NCBI GenBank assembly: GCA_963715785.1
Contig: OY970276.1
Location: forward strand, 1,860,001 to 1,924,000
Source: LD21 sp963715785
GTDB taxonomy: Bacteria > Bacteroidota > Bacteroidia > Bacteroidales > VadinHA17
Length of the DNA: 64,000 nucleotides
Reading direction: 5' to 3'
The notes under the pieces are model-generated. The model was given only the letters and a program-made list of their open reading frames with translations. It ran no database searches and was not told the DNA's origin. The position numbers and the translations under genes were made by a program. This document shows, piece after piece, positions 19,455 through 27,961 of the stretch (position 1 is its first letter; every line of letters starts with the position of its first letter).

Positions 19455-20677
19455 ATGAACTATTCAAATTTATTCAGGATCGCTGTCAGAGCGTTGGTGA
19501 GAAACAAGTTGAGAGCTTTTCTGACAATGCTCGGAATCATCATAGGTGTAGCTTCAGTCATTGCCATGCTCGCAATAGGTGAGGGTTCAAAGCAGAAAAT
19601 GAGAAAACAGATCTCCTCAATGGGCACAAATATGGTTATGGTGATGCCAAATTTTCAGCGAAGAGGAGGAGTGAGCCTTAGGAGCTTCAAGCTCTATGGC
19701 GCTCAAATACAGTGATGTTACAGCCCTCCAGAATGAAGCCACTGATATCAGTCTGGTTTCCCCTGAAGTGAGGGCTAGCGGCCAGGTTATATCCAGTAAT
19801 CAGAATACCCAGACAACAATCTATGGAGTGAGTGAGGAATACCTGTCAATAAGAAAGCTTGAAATATTGAGCGGCAGAATATTCAGCGCCAATGAAACCA
19901 AGAGTATGGCAAAAGTATGCATCCTTGGTCAGACTGTTGTTGAGAACCTGTTTGGAGCAGGTGCTGATCCTGTCGGACAATCGATACGTATTAAAAACCT
20001 GCCGTTTCTCATAATAGGGGTTCTTAAGGATAAGGGAGAAAGCGGAATGGGTCAGGATCAGGATGATCTTATTCTGGCTCCATACACGACTGTCCAGCGG
20101 AGACTGGCAGCAATTGATTATATAAATGGCATTTATGCTTCAGCAATCAACTGAAGAGAAAAGTCCGGCTGCCATCGCAGAAGTTGAAGAAATTCTCAGA
20201 AGAACCCATAAATTGAAAGAATCAGCAGAAAATGATTTCAGGGTCATGTCACAATCAGAGCTTCTGAAAACAATCACTTCAATAACAGATATTATGACAT
20301 ACCTGCTTGGTGCTATTGCAGGCATTTCTTTGCTCGTTGGAGGAATTGGCATTATGAATATCATGTTTGTATCAGTGACTGAACGTACCCGTGAAATAGG
20401 ATTGCGCATGTCAATCGGTGGACGCGGAAAGGATATCATGAAACAATTTCTTGCAGAATCAATAATACTGAGCATACTGGGTGGCGTGCTGGGAGTGGTT
20501 TTCGGGTACCTGCTGGCCAGGCTGGCCGGTTCGCTTATGTCAAGCCAGGCAGTTGTTAAGACTCAATCGGTAGTCCTTGCTTTTATTGTCTGTTTTGTAA
20601 TAGGAGTATTTTTCGGATGGTATCCTGCACGAAAAGCAGCTAATCTTAATCCTATTGATGCTTTAAGATACGAATAA
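19455..20677 (+). pseudogene. MacB-type permease, split into three frames by two single-base insertions
   Basis: Three consecutive frames together give one FtsX/MacB permease of about 406 aa. Part 1 (19455-19715) holds the N-terminal helix and the MLGIIIGVASVIAM motif. Part 2 (19696-20154) is the periplasmic MacB core domain (GQTVVENLFG, RIKNLPFLIIGVL). Part 3 (20126-20677) has three helices with MNIMFVSVTERTREIGLRMSIG. Removing one base at 19679/19680 and a T at 20152 restores one continuous frame with no residue lost. All three parts read as well-conserved protein, so this is either a sequence error or a very recent lesion. Confidence 0.85.
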
Positions 20678-20743
20678 GGCTTAGATTTGTAAATATTATG
20701 ATCTTAAAGTATAAAAGTTATAATTTGTTATATATTTAAATCC

Positions 20744-21848
20744 ATGAAGAATTTTTTCACGGGAAATAAAATCAAAATTTTACTGCACATTCTGGTATGG
20801 GCCATACTACTTGGGATTCCCCTATATTTCTTTCAAAGATGGGATGTCGGGAAAGATTTTATATGGATTTATTACCTGGGAAATCTTTTCAACGGGATCA
20901 TATTTTATTCAAATTACCTGGTTCTTGTTCCTAAATTATTTTTCAAAATTCCCAAATACAAATATTATCTCTCGGTTTTTATATTATTAACATTTTTGTA
21001 TTTTGTCTCTGACCAGACCAATGAATTCGTATTCAGAAACGTACCGGGTAGGGAAGACACCAAGGAAATACAAAGGCATAATGAGGAAACGAAGGAGCCA
21101 GGTCATGATAACCATGGTAAAGATTTTGGACGGCCTCCGTTCCGTGAAATGCATCTTTTTAATTATATGGGTGCGGCATTATTCCTGATCTTTTTATCAA
21201 TAGGGATGAGAGTTCTTGAGCGTCAATCACAAACAGAAAAACTGCAGAAGGAACTTGAAAAGGAAAAACTGAATTCTGAGCTGGCATTTCTGAAAAACCA
21301 GATAAGTCCTCACTTTTTCTTCAATACTCTGAATAACATTTATTCATTAATAGCCATTAGTGCGGAAGATTCTCAGAAAGCAGTATTAAAACTTTCAAAA
21401 TTAATGAGATACCTTCTTTATGATTCAGAACATGGCGATACAAAACTGAGCAATGAAATTGATTTTATGAATAACTATATTGATCTCATGAAGCTCAGGA
21501 TGAACGATAAGATAAAGTCTGTCAGTAGCTTTTCCTGAAAAGTATGAAGACGTAAATATTCCTCCGTTAATCTTTATTCCTTTTATAGAGAATGCCTTTA
21601 AACATGGTATCAGCTACCGCGAAAAGTCATTCATTGATATCAGTATGACTACCGGTGAAAGTTCGGTACTTTTCAGATGTGTAAACAGTATTGTTAAAGC
21701 CAGGGAAGAAAATGAACCGGGTCATTCCGGAATAGGAATGGAAAATGTTACAAAAAGATTGAACCTGCTGTTTCCTGGTAAGCATGAGTTAAAAATAAAT
21801 AAGACAGATAAAGAATTTGAGGTGCTTCTTCAGATTAAATTCACGTAA
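20744..21848 (+). pseudogene. LytS-type sensor histidine kinase, frameshifted near residue 258
   Basis: Four N-terminal membrane helices (about 10-150) lead into a coiled linker and the His_kinase block ISPHFFFNTLNNIYSL, whose His is the phospho-acceptor. At 21518 an extra T (AAG-T-CTG) throws the frame to a stop at 21538. In the shifted frame the domain resumes as LSVAFPEKYEDVNIPPL and continues through the N box (ENAFKHG) and G box (GHSGIGMENV) to a stop at 21848. The corrected product is about 367 aa. The stop overlaps the start of the response regulator (TAATG), so the two form a coupled pair, probably controlling the upstream MacAB genes. Confidence 0.86.
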
Positions 21849-22561
21849 TGATTACAGTAATTGCCATCGATGACGAACCTCTTGCATTACAGCTTGTTAC
21901 CGGGTATATAGAAAAGACACCGGGATTAAAGCACGCAGGTAGTTTCGATAATCCGCTGGATGCTTCAGAGTTTCTGACTGAAAACAGAGTCGATCTGATA
22001 TTTGTTGACATCCAGATGCCCGATCTTTCCGGCATAGAGTTCACACGGCTCATGGAAAAAGGGCCTAAAGTGATTTTTACAACAGCTTTTGAAAAATATG
22101 CACTGGAGGGATATAAACTTGAGATAGTAGATTATTTACTAAAACCTTTCAGCTATGAGGAGTTTTTATCGGCAGTGCATAAAGTCCAGAAACTTCTCAG
22201 ACTAGAGCAGCAGACTCCGGCCAGGGTAGATGTAAACAACGAATTCCTCTTCCTGAAATCCGATTATAAGATCAAAAGAATAAATTTTAATGATATCCTT
22301 TATATCGAAGGGCTTAAGGATTATGTAAAGGTATTTATAAAGAACTCCATTAAACCTGTTCTTTCTCTGACTTCACTAAAGCTTCTTGAGTCAAAGCTTC
22401 CTGAAACCAAATTCATGCGTGTTCACCGGTCGTTTATTGTAAATCTGGAAAAAATCGATACTATCGAGCGAAGCCGGATTGTATTCGGAAAGGAATATAT
22501 TCCGGTAAGCGACCAGTATAAGAGCAAGTTTCAGGAATATTTGGATAAGAATTTTCTATAA
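21848..22561 (+). CDS. LytTR family response regulator
   Basis: A 237-aa protein. The receiver domain (1-118) has acidic residues IDDEP, the phospho-acceptor Asp in FVDIQMPDLSG and the conserved Lys in LLKPFS. The LytTR DNA-binding domain (about 135-237) shows IEGLKDYVKVF, MRVHRSFIVNL and IPVSDQYKSKF. It starts on the last base of the kinase stop codon. Bacteroidota LytS/LytTR pairs often regulate an adjacent exporter, here the TolC-MacAB genes just upstream. Confidence 0.94.
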   Translation: MITVIAIDDEPLALQLVTGYIEKTPGLKHAGSFDNPLDASEFLTENRVDLIFVDIQMPDLSGIEFTRLMEKGPKVIFTTAFEKYALEGYKLEIVDYLLKPFSYEEFLSAVHKVQKLLRLEQQTPARVDVNNEFLFLKSDYKIKRINFNDILYIEGLKDYVKVFIKNSIKPVLSLTSLKLLESKLPETKFMRVHRSFIVNLEKIDTIERSRIVFGKEYIPVSDQYKSKFQEYLDKNFL

Positions 22562-22598
22562 GGTTCTAATGCATTAATCATCTCTTCGTCGGCCCCCC

Positions 22599-22610
22599 GG
22601 CCCCCCTAAA
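22599..22610. repeat. R2 palindrome, left half (split by IS)
   Basis: GGCCCCCCTAAA. Joined to 24303-24316 and counting CTAAA once, it rebuilds a 26-nt string identical to the reverse complement of 35625-35650. This shows a pre-existing R2 copy into which the IS inserted. Confidence 0.8.
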
Positions 22611-22630
22611 GGCATAGGCGTAAACTTAAG
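22611..22630 (+). repeat. Left terminal inverted repeat of the IS
   Basis: A 20-bp perfect inverse of 24278-24297. It contains the stop codon of the AbrB-like gene (22626-22628 on the minus strand). Confidence 0.93.
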
Positions 22631-22826
22631 ACTGTTTTGTTTTTTTAAGTATTGGTCTAGATGGATTGACTCGTCTAAGTACAAAAGTGTCCTTATCTTC
22701 AACGAGCCATTCCATTTCCTCTCCCTTTTCAATATTACATGCTTCAGCCACAGCTGCAGGGAGGTTTATGTAAAAAGATTTTGTTAATCCTCTGTCGACC
22801 CTTTGAATTTTAGCCTTATAACCCAT
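22626..22826 (-). CDS. AbrB/MazE/SpoVT-like DNA-binding protein carried by the IS
   Basis: A 66-aa protein with the swapped-hairpin AbrB pattern: a basic strand (YKAKIQRVDRGLTKSFYINLP), AAVAEACNIEKGEEMEWLV, then a short strand and a Lys-rich tail (KKTKQS). Its stop codon lies inside the left terminal repeat, so it belongs to the IS and not to the host. AbrB-fold proteins bind palindromic AT-rich DNA as dimers. The 22-bp palindrome at 22911 between it and the transposase is a natural candidate site. A role in controlling transposase expression is inference. No toxin partner is visible. Confidence 0.85.
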   Translation of the reverse strand: MGYKAKIQRVDRGLTKSFYINLPAAVAEACNIEKGEEMEWLVEDKDTFVLRRVNPSRPILKKTKQS

Positions 22827-22910
22827 TTACTCTAGTTTAAATCAAGAGATAAAACTAAACAACTTTTTACTAAAACTACCTCATTTTGTTTCGTTTTTTC
22901 TTGTTTTTTA

Positions 22911-22932
22911 ATAATAGTATATATACTATTAT
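22911..22932. promoter_or_regulatory. 22-bp perfect palindrome between AbrB-like gene and transposase
   Basis: ATAATAGTATATATACTATTAT is a perfect palindrome centred 44 nt before the transposase ATG and about 95 nt before the AbrB-like start. Its place in the divergent promoter region of the IS suggests an operator for the element's own AbrB-like protein. Confidence 0.6.
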
Positions 22933-22965
22933 ATAAAAATAATATTTAACACTAAAAATCAGAAA

Positions 22966-24282
22966 ATGGGGAAAGATGATTTTATCAATTCGTTTAAAAT
23001 GCTGAATATCAGCGAGGAAGAACTTTTAACATTATCCAGAAATTGTTGTTTTGTACAACGAATACGCAAAATCGATTCGTTGGATTTTATGTATTCATTA
23101 GCCAGAGAATCAATGCATGGGATTGCCAGTTATAATGACATTGCTGCTTCGATTGAAAACGTGAATGGAACGTCAATAAGTCGTCAGGCGATCCGGAAAA
23201 AAGTGAAAGAATCATGTGTTGAATATTTTCAACGTGTGCTGGAACTAGTCATTCTGAGCAAAGCCAATAATCAACATATTAGTAGAGAAGTCCATAAATG
23301 CAACTTCAAACGTGTGCTCATCCAGGATAGTACAATCATTCAATTACCCCGACGTTTATTGGAATTATTTTCAGGAGTATCTAATGGATGCACAACAGTT
23401 TGTAATGCACGCATACAAGGGATCTACGATCTTTTATCTGGGAAATTTATTTCATTTAGTATCAACTCATACAGCAAGAATGATCAGGCCAGTGTATTAG
23501 AAATGGAAATAAATAAAGATGATCTGACTCTGAGAGATAGGGGTTATTTAACTATAGATGAAATAAAAAGACACCTTCAATTTGGAGCGCATTGCATTTA
23601 CCGACACAAAATGAAAATGCAGTTCCTGGATTACGATACAGAAGAACCAATTGATCTTCTGGCTCTACTAAAGAAAGAAGGATCTGTTGATAGAATTGTG
23701 AGACTTAATGATAAAGAAAAATCTGCGGTTCGCATTGTAGCCAAGCCTGTTGATCAAGCCATAGCAGACAGAAGGAGGATGAAAGCAAAAAAAGACATAA
23801 AGGGACATAATCCGAGTAAGATTTACCTAGAACTACAAACATGGACGATCTTTATTACTACAATAACTTCTGAACAAGCAGATTTTAATACTTTACTTAA
23901 GATTTATGGACTTAGGTGGAGAATTGAAATTATTTTCAAATCATGGAAAAGCAATATGCATTTTGATCATATCCAGAATGTCTCAAAAAATCAATTACTC
24001 ACTACAATCATAATGAGGATGATAATGTTCCTGATAATAACCCAATTAATCTATAATCCAATTAAAATATTTATATACAGGAAATTGGCTAGAAATTTAA
24101 GCTTATTAAAACTTACAAAATATCTAACACGAAATCCAATTAAAATAGCATTACTCCTACAAGACATTAAAGAATATAGTGATATCATGACACAATCTAT
24201 CTCAATTATTGCACGACATTGTGTCTATGAAAAACGAAAACGCCAAAATTTTGAACAACAAACAAATATACTATATGCTTAA
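22966..24282 (+). CDS. IS4-superfamily DDE transposase
   Basis: A 438-aa transposase. The catalytic triad is visible: Asp121 (LIQDSTIIQLP), Asp191 (LTLRDRGYLT) and Glu321 within the YREK signature Y314-x2-R317-x3-E321-x6-K328 (YGLRWRIEIIFKSWK). The N-terminal 90 residues are helical and probably bind the terminal repeats. The frame is intact and begins at ATG 22966. The stop codon (24280-24282) lies inside the right terminal repeat. The element looks potentially active: perfect ends, intact gene, intact target duplication. Confidence 0.94.
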   Translation: MGKDDFINSFKMLNISEEELLTLSRNCCFVQRIRKIDSLDFMYSLARESMHGIASYNDIAASIENVNGTSISRQAIRKKVKESCVEYFQRVLELVILSKANNQHISREVHKCNFKRVLIQDSTIIQLPRRLLELFSGVSNGCTTVCNARIQGIYDLLSGKFISFSINSYSKNDQASVLEMEINKDDLTLRDRGYLTIDEIKRHLQFGAHCIYRHKMKMQFLDYDTEEPIDLLALLKKEGSVDRIVRLNDKEKSAVRIVAKPVDQAIADRRRMKAKKDIKGHNPSKIYLELQTWTIFITTITSEQADFNTLLKIYGLRWRIEIIFKSWKSNMHFDHIQNVSKNQLLTTIIMRMIMFLIITQLIYNPIKIFIYRKLARNLSLLKLTKYLTRNPIKIALLLQDIKEYSDIMTQSISIIARHCVYEKRKRQNFEQQTNILYA

Positions 24283-24297
24283 GTTTACGCCTATGCC
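24278..24297 (-). repeat. Right terminal inverted repeat of the IS
   Basis: A perfect 20-bp inverse of 22611-22630. It contains the transposase stop codon, and CTAAA follows directly as target duplication. Confidence 0.93.
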
Positions 24298-24302
24298 CTA
24301 AA

Positions 24303-24316
24303 GGGGGGTAAATTCT
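24303..24316. repeat. R2 palindrome, right half (split by IS)
   Basis: GGGGGGTAAATTCT, the second half of the interrupted R2 repeat. A 36-nt AT-rich linker then leads to R1 copy 1. Confidence 0.78.
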
Positions 24317-24352
24317 CTAGATTTTAATTAATTCATTTATGACACCGAATTA

Positions 24353-24515
24353 GGAGCTGTTGAAAAAGTCCTTTTTAACCGCAAAGCACGCCAAGTAGGC
24401 GCAGAGTTCGCAAAGTCAATGCATTATAGATCAACTCTTTGCGTTTTTTGTGTGTCCCGAGTACTCGGGATTGCGACATTTACGGTTAATGGACTTCGAC
24501 TTTTTCAACAGCCCC
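24353..24515 (+). repeat. Dispersed repeat R1, copy 1
   Basis: About 163 bp with inverted ends (GCTGTTGAAAAAGTC on the left, GACTTTTTCAACAGC on the right) and inner inverted blocks (TTTAACCGCAAAG on the left, CGGTTAA on the right). It contains the palindrome CCCGAGTACTCGGG. A further GC hairpin (24512-24537) joins it to the 3' end of the response-regulator gene at 24539. It has no coding capacity, and open frames across it are chance. Related copies lie at 29263, 35425 and 36464. Confidence 0.85.
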
Positions 24516-24538
24516 AGCCGCGTAGCGGCAGGGGGCCT

Positions 24539-25231
24539 TTACGACAGAATCATCTTATAACCCATCCCATGCACTGTCAGAATAATTTTAGGATTATTAG
24601 GATCAACTTCGATTTTCTGTCGCAGTTTAAGTATAAAATTATCAACCGTTCGTGTTGAAATATCATATTCAATGCCCCATACATCGCTCATGAGATCATC
24701 GCGTTGAATAATTTTACCTGCATTCATATACAGGTAATGCAATATTCCAAATTCTTTGAAGGACATTTTGATTTCATTAGTTCCCTCAATGGCCTGGTAA
24801 TTTTTGAAATTAACTTTAATATTCCCTATGCTTATAAATTCCGGTTCACCACTTCCTTCTTTTCCAGTTGGAACACGTCGCAAAATCGTCTTTATCCTTG
24901 CAAGTAACTCCCGCAAGCTAAAAGGTTTAGTAATGTAATCATCAGCTCCAAGTTCCAAACCCAGGACCTTGTCAATTTCTTCACCCTTGGCTGTAAGCAG
25001 AATAATCGGAGTATTAACCCCTTCATTGCGGGCGGTTCTGCAAACATCGAAACCTGATACCTCAGGCAGCATAATATCAAGCAAGACCAAATCATAACCG
25101 GAGTGGAGGATTTTCTGAAGACCAGTCCTTCCTTCAACAGCCGTATCAACCTCATATCCTTCAAATTCAAGGTTGTCTTTCAGGCCATTTACCATATTCA
25201 ATTCGTCTTCAACAATCAATATCTTTTTCAT
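24539..25231 (-). CDS. OmpR/PhoB family response regulator
   Basis: A 230-aa protein. The receiver domain (1-120) has VEDEL, the phospho-acceptor Asp in LVLLDIMLPEVSG, Thr in LLTAKG and Lys in ITKPFS. The winged-helix DNA-binding domain (about 130-230) shows MSFKEFGILHYL, VWGIEYDISTRTVDNFILKLRQKI. It is encoded 11 nt downstream of its kinase. OmpR-type regulators bind direct repeats. TTGTCAT repeats upstream of the nearby jelly-roll genes (29165-29202) are a possible target. Confidence 0.94.
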   Translation of the reverse strand: MKKILIVEDELNMVNGLKDNLEFEGYEVDTAVEGRTGLQKILHSGYDLVLLDIMLPEVSGFDVCRTARNEGVNTPIILLTAKGEEIDKVLGLELGADDYITKPFSLRELLARIKTILRRVPTGKEGSGEPEFISIGNIKVNFKNYQAIEGTNEIKMSFKEFGILHYLYMNAGKIIQRDDLMSDVWGIEYDISTRTVDNFILKLRQKIEVDPNNPKIILTVHGMGYKMILS

Positions 25232-25242
25232 ATTTACCAGAA

Positions 25243-26787
25243 TTATTTAACCGGAAAGGACAATCTGAAAAGGGAACCTGATCCCGGATTACTTTTAACA
25301 TAAATTTTGCCTTCATGAGCATCCATAATATGTTTCACTATAGCCAGACCCAGCCCCGATCCTTTTACACGATTTGCCAGGTTCATCTCAGTTACGCGAT
25401 AGAATTTATCGAAAATATATTTCTGATTTTTTTCTGAGATGCCAATTCCGTGATCTTTTACTTCGAAATACACATAATTGTCATATTTCCCGGTTCTGAC
25501 TGCAATATCCTTTATCTCAGTGCTGTATTTCATTGCGTTGTCAACCAGGTTCACGAAAGCATCTGTTATTGCTTCCCTGTCGACCATTACCGGAGGGAGC
25601 TCTTCTTCAGGTTTGAAAGAGTACGTGAAACCTTTATTCTCCATTGAATATCGGAATGAATTAGCAGCTTTGTCAACCAGTTCATTGATATTTGTCTCGC
25701 TAAGGAAATATTTTCTCTTATTGCTTTCTATCTGAGAAAAATTCAGGATTCTGTTCACAATACCTGAAAGCCTGGTGGTTTCGTTTAAAATTATAGTGTA
25801 ATACTCCTGAATCTTTTGGGCATTTTTCACTCTGCCCATTTCAAGCGTCTCGATATACATAGTTATAAGGGCAAGAGGAGTGCGGATCTCATGCGAAACG
25901 CTTGAAACGAAATCGCTCTTTAACTGCGAAAGTTCAACCTGTTTTCGTACATTTCTGAAGATCAGTGCTGCGCCAAAAAGTAAGATGAGATCGACCAATC
26001 CAATCATTACCAGATTCCTCCTGATCCTGTCTTTAGTCAGATCAGCTATCGTGGCATCCTTGAGTTCTATGCCCATTGTATAATTTTTCAACAGCCAGAA
26101 TGGTTCCTTATCATCAATATTACCCGGTATATATTGTTTATTTGATGTATAAAAGGGCACTTGATCTCCCAGGTGATAGGCAGCAATATGAAATTTCCCT
26201 TTTGCAATCTCCTGGATCTTCGGATCGAGGACCTTATTGATGAATCTAACCGGATCAATTACCAGAACGTTTATTATCTCTTCATTCTTAACAAGAGTCA
26301 AAAAAACAATGCACTGCATTTCATTGCCGGTATTTCCGATTGATATAATTTTCCGGTAACCTGCCTTCAGGTAAGTTTGTAATTGCTCAATTACCGTGGA
26401 ATTTTTTTGAAGCATTTGTTTAATGTCAGGAAACATAGTGCTATCACGGTATGAATATGGTTCAGACGATATAAATTCAAGCTTTTTATCGAATAGAATA
26501 AGACTGTTCACCTGAAATTCGTTTATAATTTTATTCAGTCCTGCCGAATCAGATTTATAGTTATTTAAATTATTTTCGATCCGGCTGGCAAGGTTACTCA
26601 CAATATCGTCGGAATATTGATTAATTGAAAACAGTATAGCGTCGAGCTGATTTTTGTAAATATTCTGAATCACCTTTTCGTTCTGACGCAGATTTCCGAT
26701 CTCAAAGACTGAGAAGATCATAACAGGCAGGACAATGATCAATAGGATTAACAAACTCACTTTGCGCAATGATGACCCCATGAACAA
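25243..26787 (-). CDS. Membrane sensor histidine kinase
   Basis: A 514-aa kinase. It has a first membrane helix (about 7-27), a periplasmic sensor domain to about 255 and a second helix (about 258-278). The HisKA block SVSHEIRTPLALITMYIETL follows, with the phospho-acceptor His, then HATPase motifs: N box (LVDNAMKY), G1 (DHGIGI), F box and G2 (GSGLGLAIVKHIMDAH). It pairs with the OmpR-type regulator 11 nt downstream. The gene starts just after a strong terminator that ends the upstream jelly-roll transcript, so it is expressed separately. The ligand is unknown. Confidence 0.94.
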   Translation of the reverse strand: MFMGSSLRKVSLLILLIIVLPVMIFSVFEIGNLRQNEKVIQNIYKNQLDAILFSINQYSDDIVSNLASRIENNLNNYKSDSAGLNKIINEFQVNSLILFDKKLEFISSEPYSYRDSTMFPDIKQMLQKNSTVIEQLQTYLKAGYRKIISIGNTGNEMQCIVFLTLVKNEEIINVLVIDPVRFINKVLDPKIQEIAKGKFHIAAYHLGDQVPFYTSNKQYIPGNIDDKEPFWLLKNYTMGIELKDATIADLTKDRIRRNLVMIGLVDLILLFGAALIFRNVRKQVELSQLKSDFVSSVSHEIRTPLALITMYIETLEMGRVKNAQKIQEYYTIILNETTRLSGIVNRILNFSQIESNKRKYFLSETNINELVDKAANSFRYSMENKGFTYSFKPEEELPPVMVDREAITDAFVNLVDNAMKYSTEIKDIAVRTGKYDNYVYFEVKDHGIGISEKNQKYIFDKFYRVTEMNLANRVKGSGLGLAIVKHIMDAHEGKIYVKSNPGSGSLFRLSFPVK

Positions 26788-26839
26788 ATAATTTTCTTAA
26801 ATATATGGAATTTCGGATGAATTATTTCTTTCTGAAAAT

Positions 26840-26872
26840 AAAAAGTAGAGACAGCATGCATGCTGTCTCTAC
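26840..26872 (-). terminator. Rho-independent terminator of the jelly-roll gene pair
   Basis: A perfect 28-bp palindrome at 26845-26872 (GTAGAGACAGCATG and its complement) is followed on the minus strand by TTTTTATTTTC. It lies 32 nt past the stop of the gene at 26904 and about 60 nt before the kinase start. Confidence 0.85.
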
Positions 26873-26903
26873 GTAATTTACCTATAGTAACAACATGCGA
26901 AAA

Positions 26904-27959
26904 TTAGTCTCCTGATTTCTTTATATTTCTCCAGTATTCAATGTATTTGGCTTGGGAAATGATACCTACCGGCCCTTCATAAATCCCCCCGTTTCCTCCT
27001 GTATCGAGTACTCTGACAGCTATTACATTAGTTTGATTCTTTTTGAGCAAACCTTCGGGGATATAATAACCCCTGAATGCTAACCATGCATTTCCGGCAT
27101 ATACATCGTCCCATTTCCTTGCAGGGAAAGTACCGGTCGATCCTATTAAAATTCCGTTTATAAAGACCTGGTCGATATCATCTATTTTACCCATAAGCAG
27201 AACCATTTTTTCATCATTCGTTGACTTATAGGTGAATTTTTTGCGATACCATGCATAACCGTCGTAGTCCCTGTATCCCTGATCTTCCCATTTAGCAGGC
27301 ACAAATATTTCCGGCCAGCTGCTATCATCAAAATCTGGTTCTTTGCGCCCGGGATCATCACCGGTTTGAAATTTCCATAAGGATTGAAGATTCAGATCAA
27401 GGTTTACAGAAGTTTTTCCTCCATACAAGCCTATATCACCGCTTACAATTCCGCCCTGGTCGTATGAGTCGTAAACTTTTACGGCTATTATATTTGAGCC
27501 ATCAAAGTTAATGTCCTCTGCTGGAATGTAATATATCCTTTCAGCATTATAGGCTGTATTATAATTTGGAGGAAAACTGCCGGATGCTCCTATTTTGTGT
27601 CCATTAAGATATACCTCGTCAACATCATCGATATATCCCATGTTCAGGTAAAGCATACGGTCCTTATATGCAGCTGGTATCTCAATATTTTTCCTGTAAA
27701 AGGCATATCCGTTATAGCCATTAAAACCCTCGTCTTCCCATGGTGCTGGTACATGAATTGACTCCCATTTGCTATCATCAAATTTTGGAGATATCCATTC
27801 ATTATTGATGCCTATTGAAAATTGCCAGCGGCCTGTCAGATTCTTCAGCAGTACCAGATTGTCTTCAGCCGGATTTGCCTTTCCTGGCTGACTGAACAGA
27901 AGTATTAATGCAGATATTAATAAAGTCCCTGTTCTGCGATTATTTAGAAATTTTATCAT
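26904..27959 (-). CDS. Secreted protein of two tandem GH2-type sugar-binding jelly-roll domains
   Basis: A 351-aa protein with a signal peptide (cleavage about residue 29). Two repeats of about 155 residues each carry the same landmarks: W(Q/K)F ... FDDSxW ... VPAxWEDxG ... YNGYAFYRK ... GxIDDVDEVYLNG ... IAVKVYD. This is the galactose-binding-like fold that forms the N-terminal domain of GH2 enzymes. No catalytic domain is attached, so it probably binds carbohydrate. It follows a very similar protein 2 nt upstream, giving four domains in one transcript. A structural or surface-adhesion role is possible. Confidence 0.82.
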   Translation of the reverse strand: MIKFLNNRRTGTLLISALILLFSQPGKANPAEDNLVLLKNLTGRWQFSIGINNEWISPKFDDSKWESIHVPAPWEDEGFNGYNGYAFYRKNIEIPAAYKDRMLYLNMGYIDDVDEVYLNGHKIGASGSFPPNYNTAYNAERIYYIPAEDINFDGSNIIAVKVYDSYDQGGIVSGDIGLYGGKTSVNLDLNLQSLWKFQTGDDPGRKEPDFDDSSWPEIFVPAKWEDQGYRDYDGYAWYRKKFTYKSTNDEKMVLLMGKIDDIDQVFINGILIGSTGTFPARKWDDVYAGNAWLAFRGYYIPEGLLKKNQTNVIAVRVLDTGGNGGIYEGPVGIISQAKYIEYWRNIKKSGD

Positions 27960-27961
27960 AG

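Larger units (their letters stand above)
22611..24297. mobile_element. IS4-superfamily insertion sequence, 1687 bp, with AbrB-like passenger gene
   Basis: The element is bounded by perfect 20-bp terminal inverted repeats (GGCATAGGCGTAAACTTAAG at 22611-22630 and its reverse complement at 24278-24297). It is flanked by a 5-bp direct repeat CTAAA (22606-22610 and 24298-24302), the likely target duplication. It holds a transposase on the plus strand and a divergent 66-aa AbrB-like gene on the minus strand. A 5-bp duplication and a YREK transposase fit the ISH3/IS1634 side of the IS4 superfamily better than IS4 itself. It is inserted in the centre of a GC-rich palindrome (R2) whose other copy is at 35625. 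Confidence 0.92.

Noticed and set aside
18700..21520. Programmed +1 frameshifting as an explanation of the split genes
   Set aside because: Four sites in three adjacent genes with different contexts, no shared slippery sequence or pseudoknot, and the same type of lesion in unrelated genes further on.
24512..24537. GC hairpin after the response regulator as an intrinsic terminator
   Set aside because: On the minus strand it is followed by TGTTGAAAAAG, not a T run. It is better explained as part of the R1-flanking hairpins.
24419..24658. Plus-strand frame overlapping the response regulator end
   Set aside because: It spans R1 copy 1 and the antisense of the conserved regulator C-terminus.
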